A stretch of DNA of 64,000 nucleotides, taken from contig NZ_JAIQWW010000004.1 of assembly GCF_020164455.1 (NCBI RefSeq), positions 186,001 through 250,000 of the forward strand, written 5' to 3'. The notes under the pieces are model-generated. The model worked only from the letters and a program-made list of their open reading frames with translations. It was not told where the DNA came from and searched no databases. This stretch comes from Phyllobacterium chamaecytisi (GTDB lineage: Bacteria > Pseudomonadota > Alphaproteobacteria > Rhizobiales > Rhizobiaceae). The translations under genes and the position numbers were made by a program. Positions 9,231 to 17,251 of the stretch are shown one piece after another; position 1 is the first letter of the stretch, and each line of letters starts with the position of its first letter.

Positions 9231-9332
9231 CCTGATGAGACAGCTGATGTGGTTTTCGAGAACCGGAGCGCAGTGGACATTTTCGTCCATGAGCACCGGA
9301 AGCGCAGAAAATCGCGTCAGATGTCCATCAGG
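9231..9332. repeat. Palindromic family 2, copy A
   Basis: A 102-bp near-palindrome. The outer arms CCTGATG (9231) and CATCAGG (ending 9332) continue inward with GGTTTTC/GAAAATC, CCGG/CCGG and TGGAC/GTCCA around a short loop. The core GGTTTTCGAGAACCGGAGCG is shared with copy C, and a close variant is in copy B. It lies between divergently transcribed gatB and the FadR-type regulator. Size and structure resemble the ~100-bp palindromic repeats known from Brucella (Bru-RS) and RIME elements of rhizobia; identity with them is not shown. Confidence 0.82.
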
Positions 9333-9485
9333 ATGGATTTGCAATAGGTCTCGCCATACTGGCTAGTGCAAACTGCCCAATGAGGCAAGTCTTTCGCGCC
9401 TTAGGCAGTGATATGTCGTTCGGTTGACAAAGCCAAACGTCAAGATTATTCATTAAGTCATCAGATGACTTTAGGAATTATCCTC

Positions 9486-10163
9486 ATGCAGCCCGCCGTG
9501 CGTACCAATCTTGCAGACACCGCGATTCAGAATATTCGCGCTGAAATCACCACCAGCCGCTGGCAGATAGGAGAGCGCATCCCGAATGAAGCGACGCTTG
9601 CCGACATGCTGGGCGTCAGTCGCGGCACCGTGCGGGAAGCCGTTCGCGTCCTCGTTTCTCAGGGCATCCTTGAAACCAGACAGGGCTCAGGCACTTACGT
9701 CCGCTCGGCGATCGACGCGGAGGACAGTCTGCTCCGAATCCGGCGAACCGGGCTTCGCGATCAGGTCGAGACGCGTTGTGCGCTCGAAGTAGAGGCCGCG
9801 CGCCTTGCGGCAACGCGACATACACCGGAGGTCGTCGCAGAACTTCGGCAAATGCTTGGCGATCGCGGCGAGTACAACCCCGCCGATCATGATCGCTATG
9901 TCGAACAGGACCTTGCATTTCACAAGGCGGTTGTTGCCGCTTCCGGAAACAGCGCACTCATCGAGGTCTACGAGTTCTTCTCGACTTCGACCCAGGAAAT
10001 CATCAAGGCCACGGTAACCGGCGAACTCCCTGAACCCGATATGGCTGCCCATTCCGCCATCATCGATGCCATCGCCTCGGGCGATCCGGAGAAAGCAACT
10101 CTCACCACCCGGGCTTTCATGGCTCCCATTCTTCTTGAACTCGATCGGCTTCTCGCATCATGA
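9486..10163 (+). CDS. FadR-subfamily (GntR) transcriptional regulator
   Basis: 225 residues from the ATG at 9486, which is preceded by TAGGAA at a good distance; upstream in-frame starts at 9408 and 9465 lack such a site. The N-terminal winged helix-turn-helix (RIPNEATLADMLGVSRGTVREAVRVLVSQGILETRQGSGTYV pattern) is followed by an FCD ligand-binding domain (about residues 85-220) with conserved acidic and histidine residues that usually bind a metal and an organic acid. The gene overlaps the downstream CynX-type transporter by 4 bp, so it most likely regulates that transporter and itself. Confidence 0.9.
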   Translation: MQPAVRTNLADTAIQNIRAEITTSRWQIGERIPNEATLADMLGVSRGTVREAVRVLVSQGILETRQGSGTYVRSAIDAEDSLLRIRRTGLRDQVETRCALEVEAARLAATRHTPEVVAELRQMLGDRGEYNPADHDRYVEQDLAFHKAVVAASGNSALIEVYEFFSTSTQEIIKATVTGELPEPDMAAHSAIIDAIASGDPEKATLTTRAFMAPILLELDRLLAS

Positions 10164-11446
10164 ACCAGCATATATCCCACAGCTCCGGACCACAGGATAT
10201 CGCCAGCGAGCAATTGATCGATGCCGAAGCCGACAGCGTTCCACAGCCCAGGCCTCCGGTTTTTGCAAGCCGTGCCGCACAGATCGTCACGGGGTTGAGC
10301 CTCGTCCTCATCGCCTTCAATCTCCGTCCGGTCTTTTCCAGCGCTTCTGCGCTCTTGCCGGAGATCATTGAACAGACGGGGCTGTCCTCTTTCGGCGCCG
10401 GCGTTCTGACAACCCTGCCCGTCGTCTGCCTTGGCGTCTTCGCCCCGCTCGCGCCAAGGCTGGCACAGCGCATCGGCGCCGAACGCACGCTGCTTGCCGT
10501 GCTGCTGCTTCTTGCATTGGGCACCGCGTTGCGCGGCTTCGGCTCGCTGCCATTGCTGTTCTTCGGGACTGCCCTTGCCGGTTCCTGTATTGCCGTCGGC
10601 AACGTTCTGCTTCCGGGCCTTGTGAAACGCGACTTCGCCTCGAGAACCGGCATGATGACCGGCCTTTATACCATGGCGCTCTGTGCAGGAGCAGCCAGCG
10701 CAGCCGGTTTCACTCTGCCCTTGCAGCGCGTGCTCGGCGGCTCCTGGTCCCTGGCGCTTGGTGCATGGGCGCTGCCGGCCATAATTGTCGCGGTGATCTG
10801 GTTCCCGCATGCATTCTTCAGGAAAGTCCGCACAAAACATGCCGGCTTCAGGGTTGAAGGTCTCTGGCGCGATCGACTTGCCTGGAAGGTCACCCTGTTC
10901 ATGGGGCTGCAATCGGCCTTGGCTTACTGCGTTTTCGGCTGGCTATCGCCGATCCTGCGCGAGCGCGGGCTCGACGGCGTTACAGCGGGCGTCGTGGTAT
11001 CCGTGTCGGTCATGGCGCAGGTTTTTGCCTGCCTCCTCGTTCCGTCGATCGCAGTGCGCTGCAGGGACCAGCGCCTCCTCAATGTAGCGCTCGTTACGCT
11101 GGCGGTCACCGGCCTGCTCGGTTTTCTGTTCGCACCCTTGTCAACGGTCTGGGTGTGGGCTTTCGTCCAAGGGCTTGGTCAAGGCGGACTGATTGCCATA
11201 GCCATGACCATTATTGTTTTGCGATCACCGAATGCACACGTGGCGTCGCATCTTTCCGGCATGGCACAATGCATCGGCTATATGCTTGCCGCGACCGGTC
11301 CGCTTCTGGTCGGGCTTATTCACAGCCTCACCGGGAGTTTCGCCGCCACAGCTGTGCTATTCGTCCTTCTCGGGCTTGGAGCGGCCCTGTTCGGTTGGGG
11401 CGCCGGGCGATCGACCCACGTTGGCGCGAAAACAATCGAGCTTTGA
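10160..11446 (+). CDS. CynX/NimT-family MFS transporter
   Basis: 428 residues with a ~35-residue polar N-terminal tail followed by about 12 predicted membrane segments. The segment LVLIAFNLRPVFSSASALLPEI is characteristic of the CynX/NimT subfamily (cyanate or 2-nitroimidazole type transporters) of the major facilitator superfamily. The substrate is not known from sequence. The start codon overlaps the FadR-type regulator stop by 4 bp, so both form one operon, and the regulator's ligand may be the transported compound or a product of it. Confidence 0.88.
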   Translation: MNQHISHSSGPQDIASEQLIDAEADSVPQPRPPVFASRAAQIVTGLSLVLIAFNLRPVFSSASALLPEIIEQTGLSSFGAGVLTTLPVVCLGVFAPLAPRLAQRIGAERTLLAVLLLLALGTALRGFGSLPLLFFGTALAGSCIAVGNVLLPGLVKRDFASRTGMMTGLYTMALCAGAASAAGFTLPLQRVLGGSWSLALGAWALPAIIVAVIWFPHAFFRKVRTKHAGFRVEGLWRDRLAWKVTLFMGLQSALAYCVFGWLSPILRERGLDGVTAGVVVSVSVMAQVFACLLVPSIAVRCRDQRLLNVALVTLAVTGLLGFLFAPLSTVWVWAFVQGLGQGGLIAIAMTIIVLRSPNAHVASHLSGMAQCIGYMLAATGPLLVGLIHSLTGSFAATAVLFVLLGLGAALFGWGAGRSTHVGAKTIEL

Positions 11447-11524
11447 TAGTGCCACCCTAGCGCTTTGCGCCAGTCTGGGGCATCCTAGCACTGGAGTTTG
11501 TTGTTCGTGGCAGGGAGGAACGCC

Positions 11525-13468
11525 ATGCGCTGCTTTACGGTACTCGGTCCCTCGCAGGCCGGGAAATCCACGCTCGTGGAAAAACTGGCCGCACTGGAAG
11601 GTGCATCGAAAAAATCCATCTCTCCATACGGATTGGGCCTGACGGAATTCGAGTTCGGGAACGAAGCATGGTGTGCGCTGGATGCGCCTGGATCGGGTGA
11701 GGCCCTGGCCCACGCCCAGCATGCGCTTTTAGCCAGTGATGCCTGCATCTTGTGTGTGTCGCCAAACCCCGAGGAAGCTGTTCTTGCGGCTCCCTACCTG
11801 CGGGCGATCGAAGCTTCGGGAACACCGTGCATCGTGTTCGTGAACCGGATGGACGAACCAAGGGGGCGGCTCAGAGACGTCATAGCCTCGCTCCAGGACT
11901 TTGCCAGCCACACTTTGCTCCTGCGGCAGATCCCCATCCGCGAAGGCGACAAGATCGTCGGCAGTTGCGACCTCATTTCGGAGCGTGCCTGGCGCTACCG
12001 CGAGGGCCAGACATCCGCACTGGTCGAGATACCCACTGATGTTGTGGAACGCGAACACGAAGCGCGTGCCGAACTTCTCGAACATCTCTCCGAATTCGAC
12101 GACTGGCTGCTGGAGGAACTCATCGAAGACCGCGAACCGGCCAGCGATGCTATCTATGCCATCTCGTCGCGCGTTCTGCGGGAAAACAGGATCATCCCCG
12201 TTCTCGTCGGCGCCGCAAGCCATAGCAACGGCATAATGCGCCTGATGAAGGCGCTGCGCCACGAAGCGCCGCAATACGATGCTCTTCGCGCGCGCCTTGC
12301 AGCGGCCACCAACATCAAAGAGGCGGCGTTGGTCGGCGTGAGCTTTCACGCCTACCACCGCCAGAACGTCGGCAAGACAGTGCTTGTCCGTGCTCTCAGT
12401 GATGGCCTCAAGCAAGGGTCCCTGCTTGCCGGCTCCCGTTTGGGACCAGTGCAGGATTCTGGAACCGGCAAACCCGTTTCAGTGGCGATACTCCCCGGCG
12501 ACGTTTTCGCCACTGTCAAATCGGACCACCTGCCTGTTCCATCGCTGCTGACACCCGATGCAGCCGTCGCATCGCCGGCATGGACAACGCCGCCTACCCC
12601 CATGCTGGAACGCATATTGGTACCCGACAGCGAACGGGACGAAACCAAGCTCTCCGAAACGCTGGCAAAGCTCGCAGAGACCGATCACGGCCTCAAGGTC
12701 ATGCAGGAGGAAGGGACCGGCGCCCAACTGATTTGCGTTCAGGGACCGGTGCATTTGCGTGATCTCTGCAAGACCCTGGCGGAAGTCTTTCATGTCAACG
12801 TAACCGACCGCCAACCGAGCCCGGTTTATCGCGAGACGATCTCGAAAACATCGGATGTTCACTACCGCCATCGCAAACAGACCGGCGGTGCCGGACAATT
12901 CGCCGATGTGAAGCTGAGCATCCACCCAAATGAACGCGGCGAAGGCTTCAGCTTCGGTGAAACGGTCAAAGGTGGTGCTGTTCCGCGCAATTTCATTCCC
13001 GCAGTCGAGGCCGGAGCTCGCGAAGCGATGGAGAAAGGCCCACTGGGTCTTAGAGTCATCGATGTCGGCGTAACGCTGACCGACGGCCAGCACCATTCCG
13101 TGGATAGTTCCGAATTCGCATTCCGGGCCGCGGGCAAAATGGGGGTGCGGGACGCGCTGGCCCAGGCATCCGCCGTGCTCATGCAGCCAATCTTCCGTGT
13201 GGAGATCCACATTCCTTCCATTTACTCCGGCAGTCTTGTGCCGATCGTCTCCGCCTTCAAGGGCCAGGTCCTGGGCTTCGACCGCGATGAAAGCGCCAAG
13301 GGATGGGATGTTTTCCGCGCGCTCATTCCCGGCAGTGCACTCGACGAACTGGCGCGCTCGCTGCGCTCCGCGACACAGGGCATCGGCACATTTTCGAAGA
13401 ACTTCGATCATTTCGAAGAACTTTATGGGAAAGAGGCCGATGCGATCATCAGCGCGCACGCAGGCTGA
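11525..13468 (+). CDS. Elongation factor G-like protein with reduced G domain
   Basis: 647 residues, shorter than the usual ~695 of EF-G. The ATG at 11525 has GGGAGGA upstream and begins directly at the first strand of the G domain. The P-loop is GPSQAGKST (8-16), the G3 motif reads D53-A-P-G instead of DTPGH, and the G4 motif is NRMD (107-110). Only about 37 residues separate P-loop and G3, so most of the switch I region including ERGITI is missing. Domains II-V are present (RKQTGGAGQFADVKL, SSEFAFRAAGKMGVRDAL, the C-terminal EF-G fold). This is an EF-G paralogue of the fusA2/FusA-like type; its GTPase activity is doubtful, and its role (recycling, stress) is unknown. Confidence 0.85.
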   Translation: MRCFTVLGPSQAGKSTLVEKLAALEGASKKSISPYGLGLTEFEFGNEAWCALDAPGSGEALAHAQHALLASDACILCVSPNPEEAVLAAPYLRAIEASGTPCIVFVNRMDEPRGRLRDVIASLQDFASHTLLLRQIPIREGDKIVGSCDLISERAWRYREGQTSALVEIPTDVVEREHEARAELLEHLSEFDDWLLEELIEDREPASDAIYAISSRVLRENRIIPVLVGAASHSNGIMRLMKALRHEAPQYDALRARLAAATNIKEAALVGVSFHAYHRQNVGKTVLVRALSDGLKQGSLLAGSRLGPVQDSGTGKPVSVAILPGDVFATVKSDHLPVPSLLTPDAAVASPAWTTPPTPMLERILVPDSERDETKLSETLAKLAETDHGLKVMQEEGTGAQLICVQGPVHLRDLCKTLAEVFHVNVTDRQPSPVYRETISKTSDVHYRHRKQTGGAGQFADVKLSIHPNERGEGFSFGETVKGGAVPRNFIPAVEAGAREAMEKGPLGLRVIDVGVTLTDGQHHSVDSSEFAFRAAGKMGVRDALAQASAVLMQPIFRVEIHIPSIYSGSLVPIVSAFKGQVLGFDRDESAKGWDVFRALIPGSALDELARSLRSATQGIGTFSKNFDHFEELYGKEADAIISAHAG

Positions 13469-13474
13469 ATGCCG

Positions 13475-13615
13475 GGATGTGTCGAGATTCACGATCATGA
13501 CGAGGCGAAAACGGTGGTTTTCGAGAAGCGGAGCGGAGCGTACTTATGGTACGTGAGCACCGGATCGGAGAAAAATGCCGTTTGCAGACCGTCATGGCGT
13601 GAATATCACACATCC
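13475..13615. repeat. Palindromic family 2, copy B (extended)
   Basis: 141-bp near-palindrome immediately after the EF-G-like gene. The outer arms GGATGTGT (13475) and ACACATCC (ending 13615) pair, continue through ATTCACG and CATGACG, then ACGG and GGTTTTC/GAAAAAT, and end at GTAC...GTAC around the loop TTATG. The inner half resembles copies A and C (CGAGAAGCGGAGCG, GTGAGCACCGG). Its right arm is repeated as a solo half at 5063-5133. No T-tract is present, so it is not a classical terminator. Confidence 0.82.
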
Positions 13616-13701
13616 TAATCCCTACGGGTTAATTCCGGTCCAAGGCCCAATGTGATACTTTCCCGCGTTCCGCTCATGGATGCTGAGACGGGGGACGTTC
13701 G

Positions 13702-14292
13702 GTGAACTTTTTTTGCGTTGCATTTATCGGAGGAATGTTGGGGGTCTCGTCCGCGCTGGCGGGGCCGCTGCATGACGCCGCCAAAAATGGCGATGTCGCA
13801 ACCGTTAAACAATTGCTGGATCAGGGTGCCGACATTGCGCAACCGGATGATGCCGGCGAGCCGGTTCTGCTTATTGCATCGCTTGCCGGAAAGCGGGACG
13901 TGGTGGCTATTTTGCTTGAACGCGGCTCGAACATCGAAATTCGCAACAAAGGCGGGCTGACGGCTTTGCACGCTGCTGCCTATAGCGGAAATCTCGATAC
14001 GGTAAAGTTGCTGGTTGCGAAGGGTGCAGCAATCAATGACGAAAAGAACTTCTATCACATGACACCTCTGCACGCTGCGGCCGAAGAAGGCCATGCCGAT
14101 GTGGTCGCATTTCTATTGACCAACAAGGCTGAAGTCGAACCAAAAGAACGCAACGGTTATACGCCACTCACCCAGGCTGGATGGCGGGAACATTGGGATG
14201 CGGCTGCCCTGCTGATGAAGGCGGGCGCTGAATGCCAGAAGGCCGATCTGGTCGGCCAATGGCTTTTTACCGAGTGCACCAAGCGCAAATGA
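13702..14292 (+). CDS. Secreted ankyrin-repeat protein
   Basis: 196 residues from a GTG at 13702 (an ATG at 13735 is the alternative). Residues 1-21 are a hydrophobic signal peptide ending SALAG. Then come about five ankyrin repeats, for example GGLTALHAAAYSGNLDTVKLL and MTPLHAAAEEGHADVVAFLL, and a C-terminal tail with two cysteines. It is likely a periplasmic binding scaffold; bacterial proteins of this type often protect against oxidative stress or bind partner enzymes, but no partner is obvious here. The YHS-domain gene follows after 46 bp on the same strand and may be co-transcribed. Confidence 0.85.
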   Translation: MNFFCVAFIGGMLGVSSALAGPLHDAAKNGDVATVKQLLDQGADIAQPDDAGEPVLLIASLAGKRDVVAILLERGSNIEIRNKGGLTALHAAAYSGNLDTVKLLVAKGAAINDEKNFYHMTPLHAAAEEGHADVVAFLLTNKAEVEPKERNGYTPLTQAGWREHWDAAALLMKAGAECQKADLVGQWLFTECTKRK

Positions 14293-14338
14293 CGGCTGGT
14301 CGCCGGTAACACCGCACCGGGATAAGGGAGAAACTGAA

Positions 14339-14863
14339 ATGCTGGAACACCGCTTGAAACGCAAGTTTCAAATTGCTGCATCTATGGCTGCGGCCGTGAT
14401 GCTGCTCTCGTTCACGCCGCCTGCCGGGGCCGAAGAACTCGTCAACACCGGCTATTTCGGCGACGTGGCAATCAAGGGCTATGACCCGGTCGCCTATTTC
14501 ACGCAGAACCAGGCTGTCCAGGGCTCCGACAAGTACTCATACCGCTGGCTTGGCGCTACATGGCAGTTTGCCAGCGCAGAAAATAGAGACCTCTTCATCG
14601 CAGAACCTGCAAAATATGCTCCGCAATATGGCGGCTATTGCGCAGACGGCGTTTCGTTCGGGACGGTCACGACCAATGTCGACCCGAAAGCCTGGCGGAT
14701 CATCGAAGGCAAACTGTACATAAGCTATGATCCGGGAGCCGCGGATGGGTTTGAAAAGAACCCGACCAAGCTCACCGACTCGCGCAAGCACTGGTCGGAT
14801 GTGGAGCACACGCTCGTTGCAGAGAAGTTGCAGACGGATTGGCAGAAGGCCCCCGCGAACTGA
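14339..14863 (+). CDS. Exported YHS domain-containing protein
   Basis: 174 residues. The N terminus (1-31) is a signal peptide ending PPAGAEE. The body carries a YHS-type domain: VAIKGYDPVAYFTQNQAV, YSYRWLGATWQFASAENRDLFIAEPAKYAPQYGGYCADGVSFG and a C-terminal extension. YHS domains are thought to bind metal or small ligands; the family to which this belongs is widespread in rhizobia and not functionally defined. AAGGGAG precedes the ATG. The convergent adenylate cyclase gene ends 8 bp downstream. Confidence 0.88.
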   Translation: MLEHRLKRKFQIAASMAAAVMLLSFTPPAGAEELVNTGYFGDVAIKGYDPVAYFTQNQAVQGSDKYSYRWLGATWQFASAENRDLFIAEPAKYAPQYGGYCADGVSFGTVTTNVDPKAWRIIEGKLYISYDPGAADGFEKNPTKLTDSRKHWSDVEHTLVAEKLQTDWQKAPAN

Positions 14864-14871
14864 CAGGTACC

Positions 14872-17085
14872 TCAAGGGGTAATGGAAAAATACATCAAGG
14901 CGCGCGGCGTGACATGAACATATTTCGCGTCGCGCTGCTCCGGCGCCGTATTGCGGTAAACATAGCCGCAGACCATCCGATCCAGGAAATAGCCCCCGAA
15001 CCGCTCGCATAGGCGATTGCCGCGAACTTCGATCAAGCCGGTTATATTCGTGTTGGCGCTGCGGTATGCGGTGTTTCCGGCCGTGTCGAAATACTGGATG
15101 AACTCGGTGCCGTTCTTGTGCTTGCCCGTCCAGGTCTTGTCGTTGACCATCGCCCTCAATTCCGCCTCACCGACCTGGTCGGCTGGATTGGCTTCAAAGC
15201 CGAACGGCCACTCGGGCACCCCGGCAGCGCGCAGCCCGTTCAGATGATGGCGCAGATCGTCTTCCCGCCAATAATCATAGAGATAGCCGTAATAGGTCAG
15301 ATTGGTGTCTGGAAACAGTTCCAGCAATTTTCCCGTTTCCCGGGATGCAAGTGTCCGGTCGCCACGATCCACATAGGCGGCAGCAAGATATTCACGTGCG
15401 GGCTCCGCCTTGGGAAGAGCATCGCGCGCGGTCTCCATCAGGGGAACCGCCCGTTCGCTGTCGCGCGCCGTGTAAAAAACAATACCAGCAAGCAACTGAA
15501 GGCTTGGCGGTGGTGTGGGATCGAGCCGCAACGCCTTTTCCATCTCGGTCATCGCCTGCGCGTGGCTGCCGGTCTGTGCCAGGATAAGGGCAAGATTGCC
15601 GACAATCTCCGCGTCGTTCGGCTGTGCCGCAACCGCCCTGTTGGCGGAATCCCTCGCCTCTGTCTCGCGCCCGTCGACCAGCTGCAGAAGCGCGAGCACC
15701 GTATGCGCACGAGCGTTATTTGGATCCAGCTTCAGGGCCTGACCCGCTGCGTCGTAGGCGATCTTTCGCGCCACCGCAGCCGACCAGAGATAGTTGTAAT
15801 CGTTGCGCCAGACATCCACTGCCACGCGGGCGATGCCTGCATGGGCATTGGCGAAATTTGGATCGAGATCGAGTGCCTTCTGGTAGTATGACAAGGTTCG
15901 CCGGTAAGTATCGACGTCGCTGTAATAAAAGCCCTCCTGTTCCGCTCGAAGATAATAGTCATAGGCCTCGAGATTCTCGGTCGGTATGCGCGCCAGCTGG
16001 TCACGCTCGCCTTCGCTCAGCTTGACTTCAAGCGCAGAAATGATCTTGCCGATGACATCGTCCTGAACCGCGAAAAGGTCGGCATATTGGCGATCATATC
16101 GCTCAGCCCACAAAGAAAGACCGGTAAGCGCATCGATCAGCTTGACGTTGATCCGCAGCCGGGAATCTGCACGCTGCAAGGTCCCCTCAAGAACGTAATG
16201 AACGCCGAGTTCCGCCGCCACATCCTGAATCTTTCCGGCCGTATCATGGATGGCGAAAACCGAATGACGGGCGATCACGAACAGGCCAGAGACCTTTGAG
16301 AGCTCGGTGATGAGATCGTCTGTCAGTCCCGCCGCAAGGTGGTCATGATCCGTGTCGCCGCTCACATTGATGAAAGGCAGGACAGCCACCGAAGGCTTGT
16401 CCGGCAGCGGATAGGCAAATCGCTCGACTAGTGACGCAGGCTGGAACAACTGCGCAGGTCTCCACCACAGCAATCCTGCGCCGAGCAACGTCAAAACAAG
16501 GACTGCGACGGCTGGCACGCGCCATCGGCGCAAGCGTCTGCGGGCGCCGACTGTCTTGCCCGCTCCGGCAGGGTCGAGCACGACGCGATATACCCGGATC
16601 GGCTCGGCGATGTTTTTGACCATCTGCTCACCGAGCGACACATAGCCAATCGGGAGCTTCGATTTCACCTGATCATAGGTCGTTCCGGAAATCGCAATGC
16701 CGCCAGGTTCCGCGAGCGTCTGTATCCGGTCGGCAATATTGACGCCGTCGCCGTGAATATCCTCGCCCTCGACCATGATGTCCCCGAGATTGACACCAAT
16801 GCGAAAAACCAGACGCTTTTCCTTTGGCACGGCAGCATTGCGCTCAGCCTTTTCGCGCTGCACCTCGACCGCACAACGCAATGCGGCGACCACGCTTTGG
16901 AACTCGACCAGCAGGCCGTCACCCATTGTCTTGACCAGCCGCCCATTATACTCGGCGATGTTCGGCTCGAGGACTTCGCTGAGGTCATCCTGAAAACGGG
17001 CGCGCGTTCCCTCCTCGTCGATCTGGCTCAAATGGCTGTAACCGACGACATCAGCAATCAAAACGGCTGCAAGACGGCGCTCCAT
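14872..17085 (-). CDS. Class III adenylate/guanylate cyclase with FlgO-like and TPR domains
   Basis: 737 residues. Residues 1-170 are a class III nucleotide cyclase catalytic domain (AVLIADVVGYSHL with the first metal Asp, GDGLLVEF with the second, GVNLGDIMVEGEDIHGDGVNIADRI). A single transmembrane helix lies near 190-210 (VPAVAVLVLTLLGAGLLWW). A FlgO/TolB-like nucleotide-independent domain (KPSVAVLPFINVSGD, about 233-350) is followed by TPRs (about 390-600) and a unique C-terminal region with two cysteines. The arrangement is a common rhizobial signalling architecture producing cAMP in response to a periplasmic input. Target and signal are unknown. Confidence 0.9.
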   Translation of the reverse strand: MERRLAAVLIADVVGYSHLSQIDEEGTRARFQDDLSEVLEPNIAEYNGRLVKTMGDGLLVEFQSVVAALRCAVEVQREKAERNAAVPKEKRLVFRIGVNLGDIMVEGEDIHGDGVNIADRIQTLAEPGGIAISGTTYDQVKSKLPIGYVSLGEQMVKNIAEPIRVYRVVLDPAGAGKTVGARRRLRRWRVPAVAVLVLTLLGAGLLWWRPAQLFQPASLVERFAYPLPDKPSVAVLPFINVSGDTDHDHLAAGLTDDLITELSKVSGLFVIARHSVFAIHDTAGKIQDVAAELGVHYVLEGTLQRADSRLRINVKLIDALTGLSLWAERYDRQYADLFAVQDDVIGKIISALEVKLSEGERDQLARIPTENLEAYDYYLRAEQEGFYYSDVDTYRRTLSYYQKALDLDPNFANAHAGIARVAVDVWRNDYNYLWSAAVARKIAYDAAGQALKLDPNNARAHTVLALLQLVDGRETEARDSANRAVAAQPNDAEIVGNLALILAQTGSHAQAMTEMEKALRLDPTPPPSLQLLAGIVFYTARDSERAVPLMETARDALPKAEPAREYLAAAYVDRGDRTLASRETGKLLELFPDTNLTYYGYLYDYWREDDLRHHLNGLRAAGVPEWPFGFEANPADQVGEAELRAMVNDKTWTGKHKNGTEFIQYFDTAGNTAYRSANTNITGLIEVRGNRLCERFGGYFLDRMVCGYVYRNTAPEQRDAKYVHVTPRALMYFSITP

Positions 17086-17251
17086 GCCCGGCCCCCGAGA
17101 GCAATTCCAGGAAAAGTGTGAAGCGGTTTTTCCGTCCGGAATTGCGTAAAAACAAGGAGCACGACGGCTCCCGCCATATCTTATAGCAGGTCAGGTAGCG
17201 ATACCATTGCGCCGGCAAGGGTTCCTGCCATCTCACGAGAAGCGCAAAATC

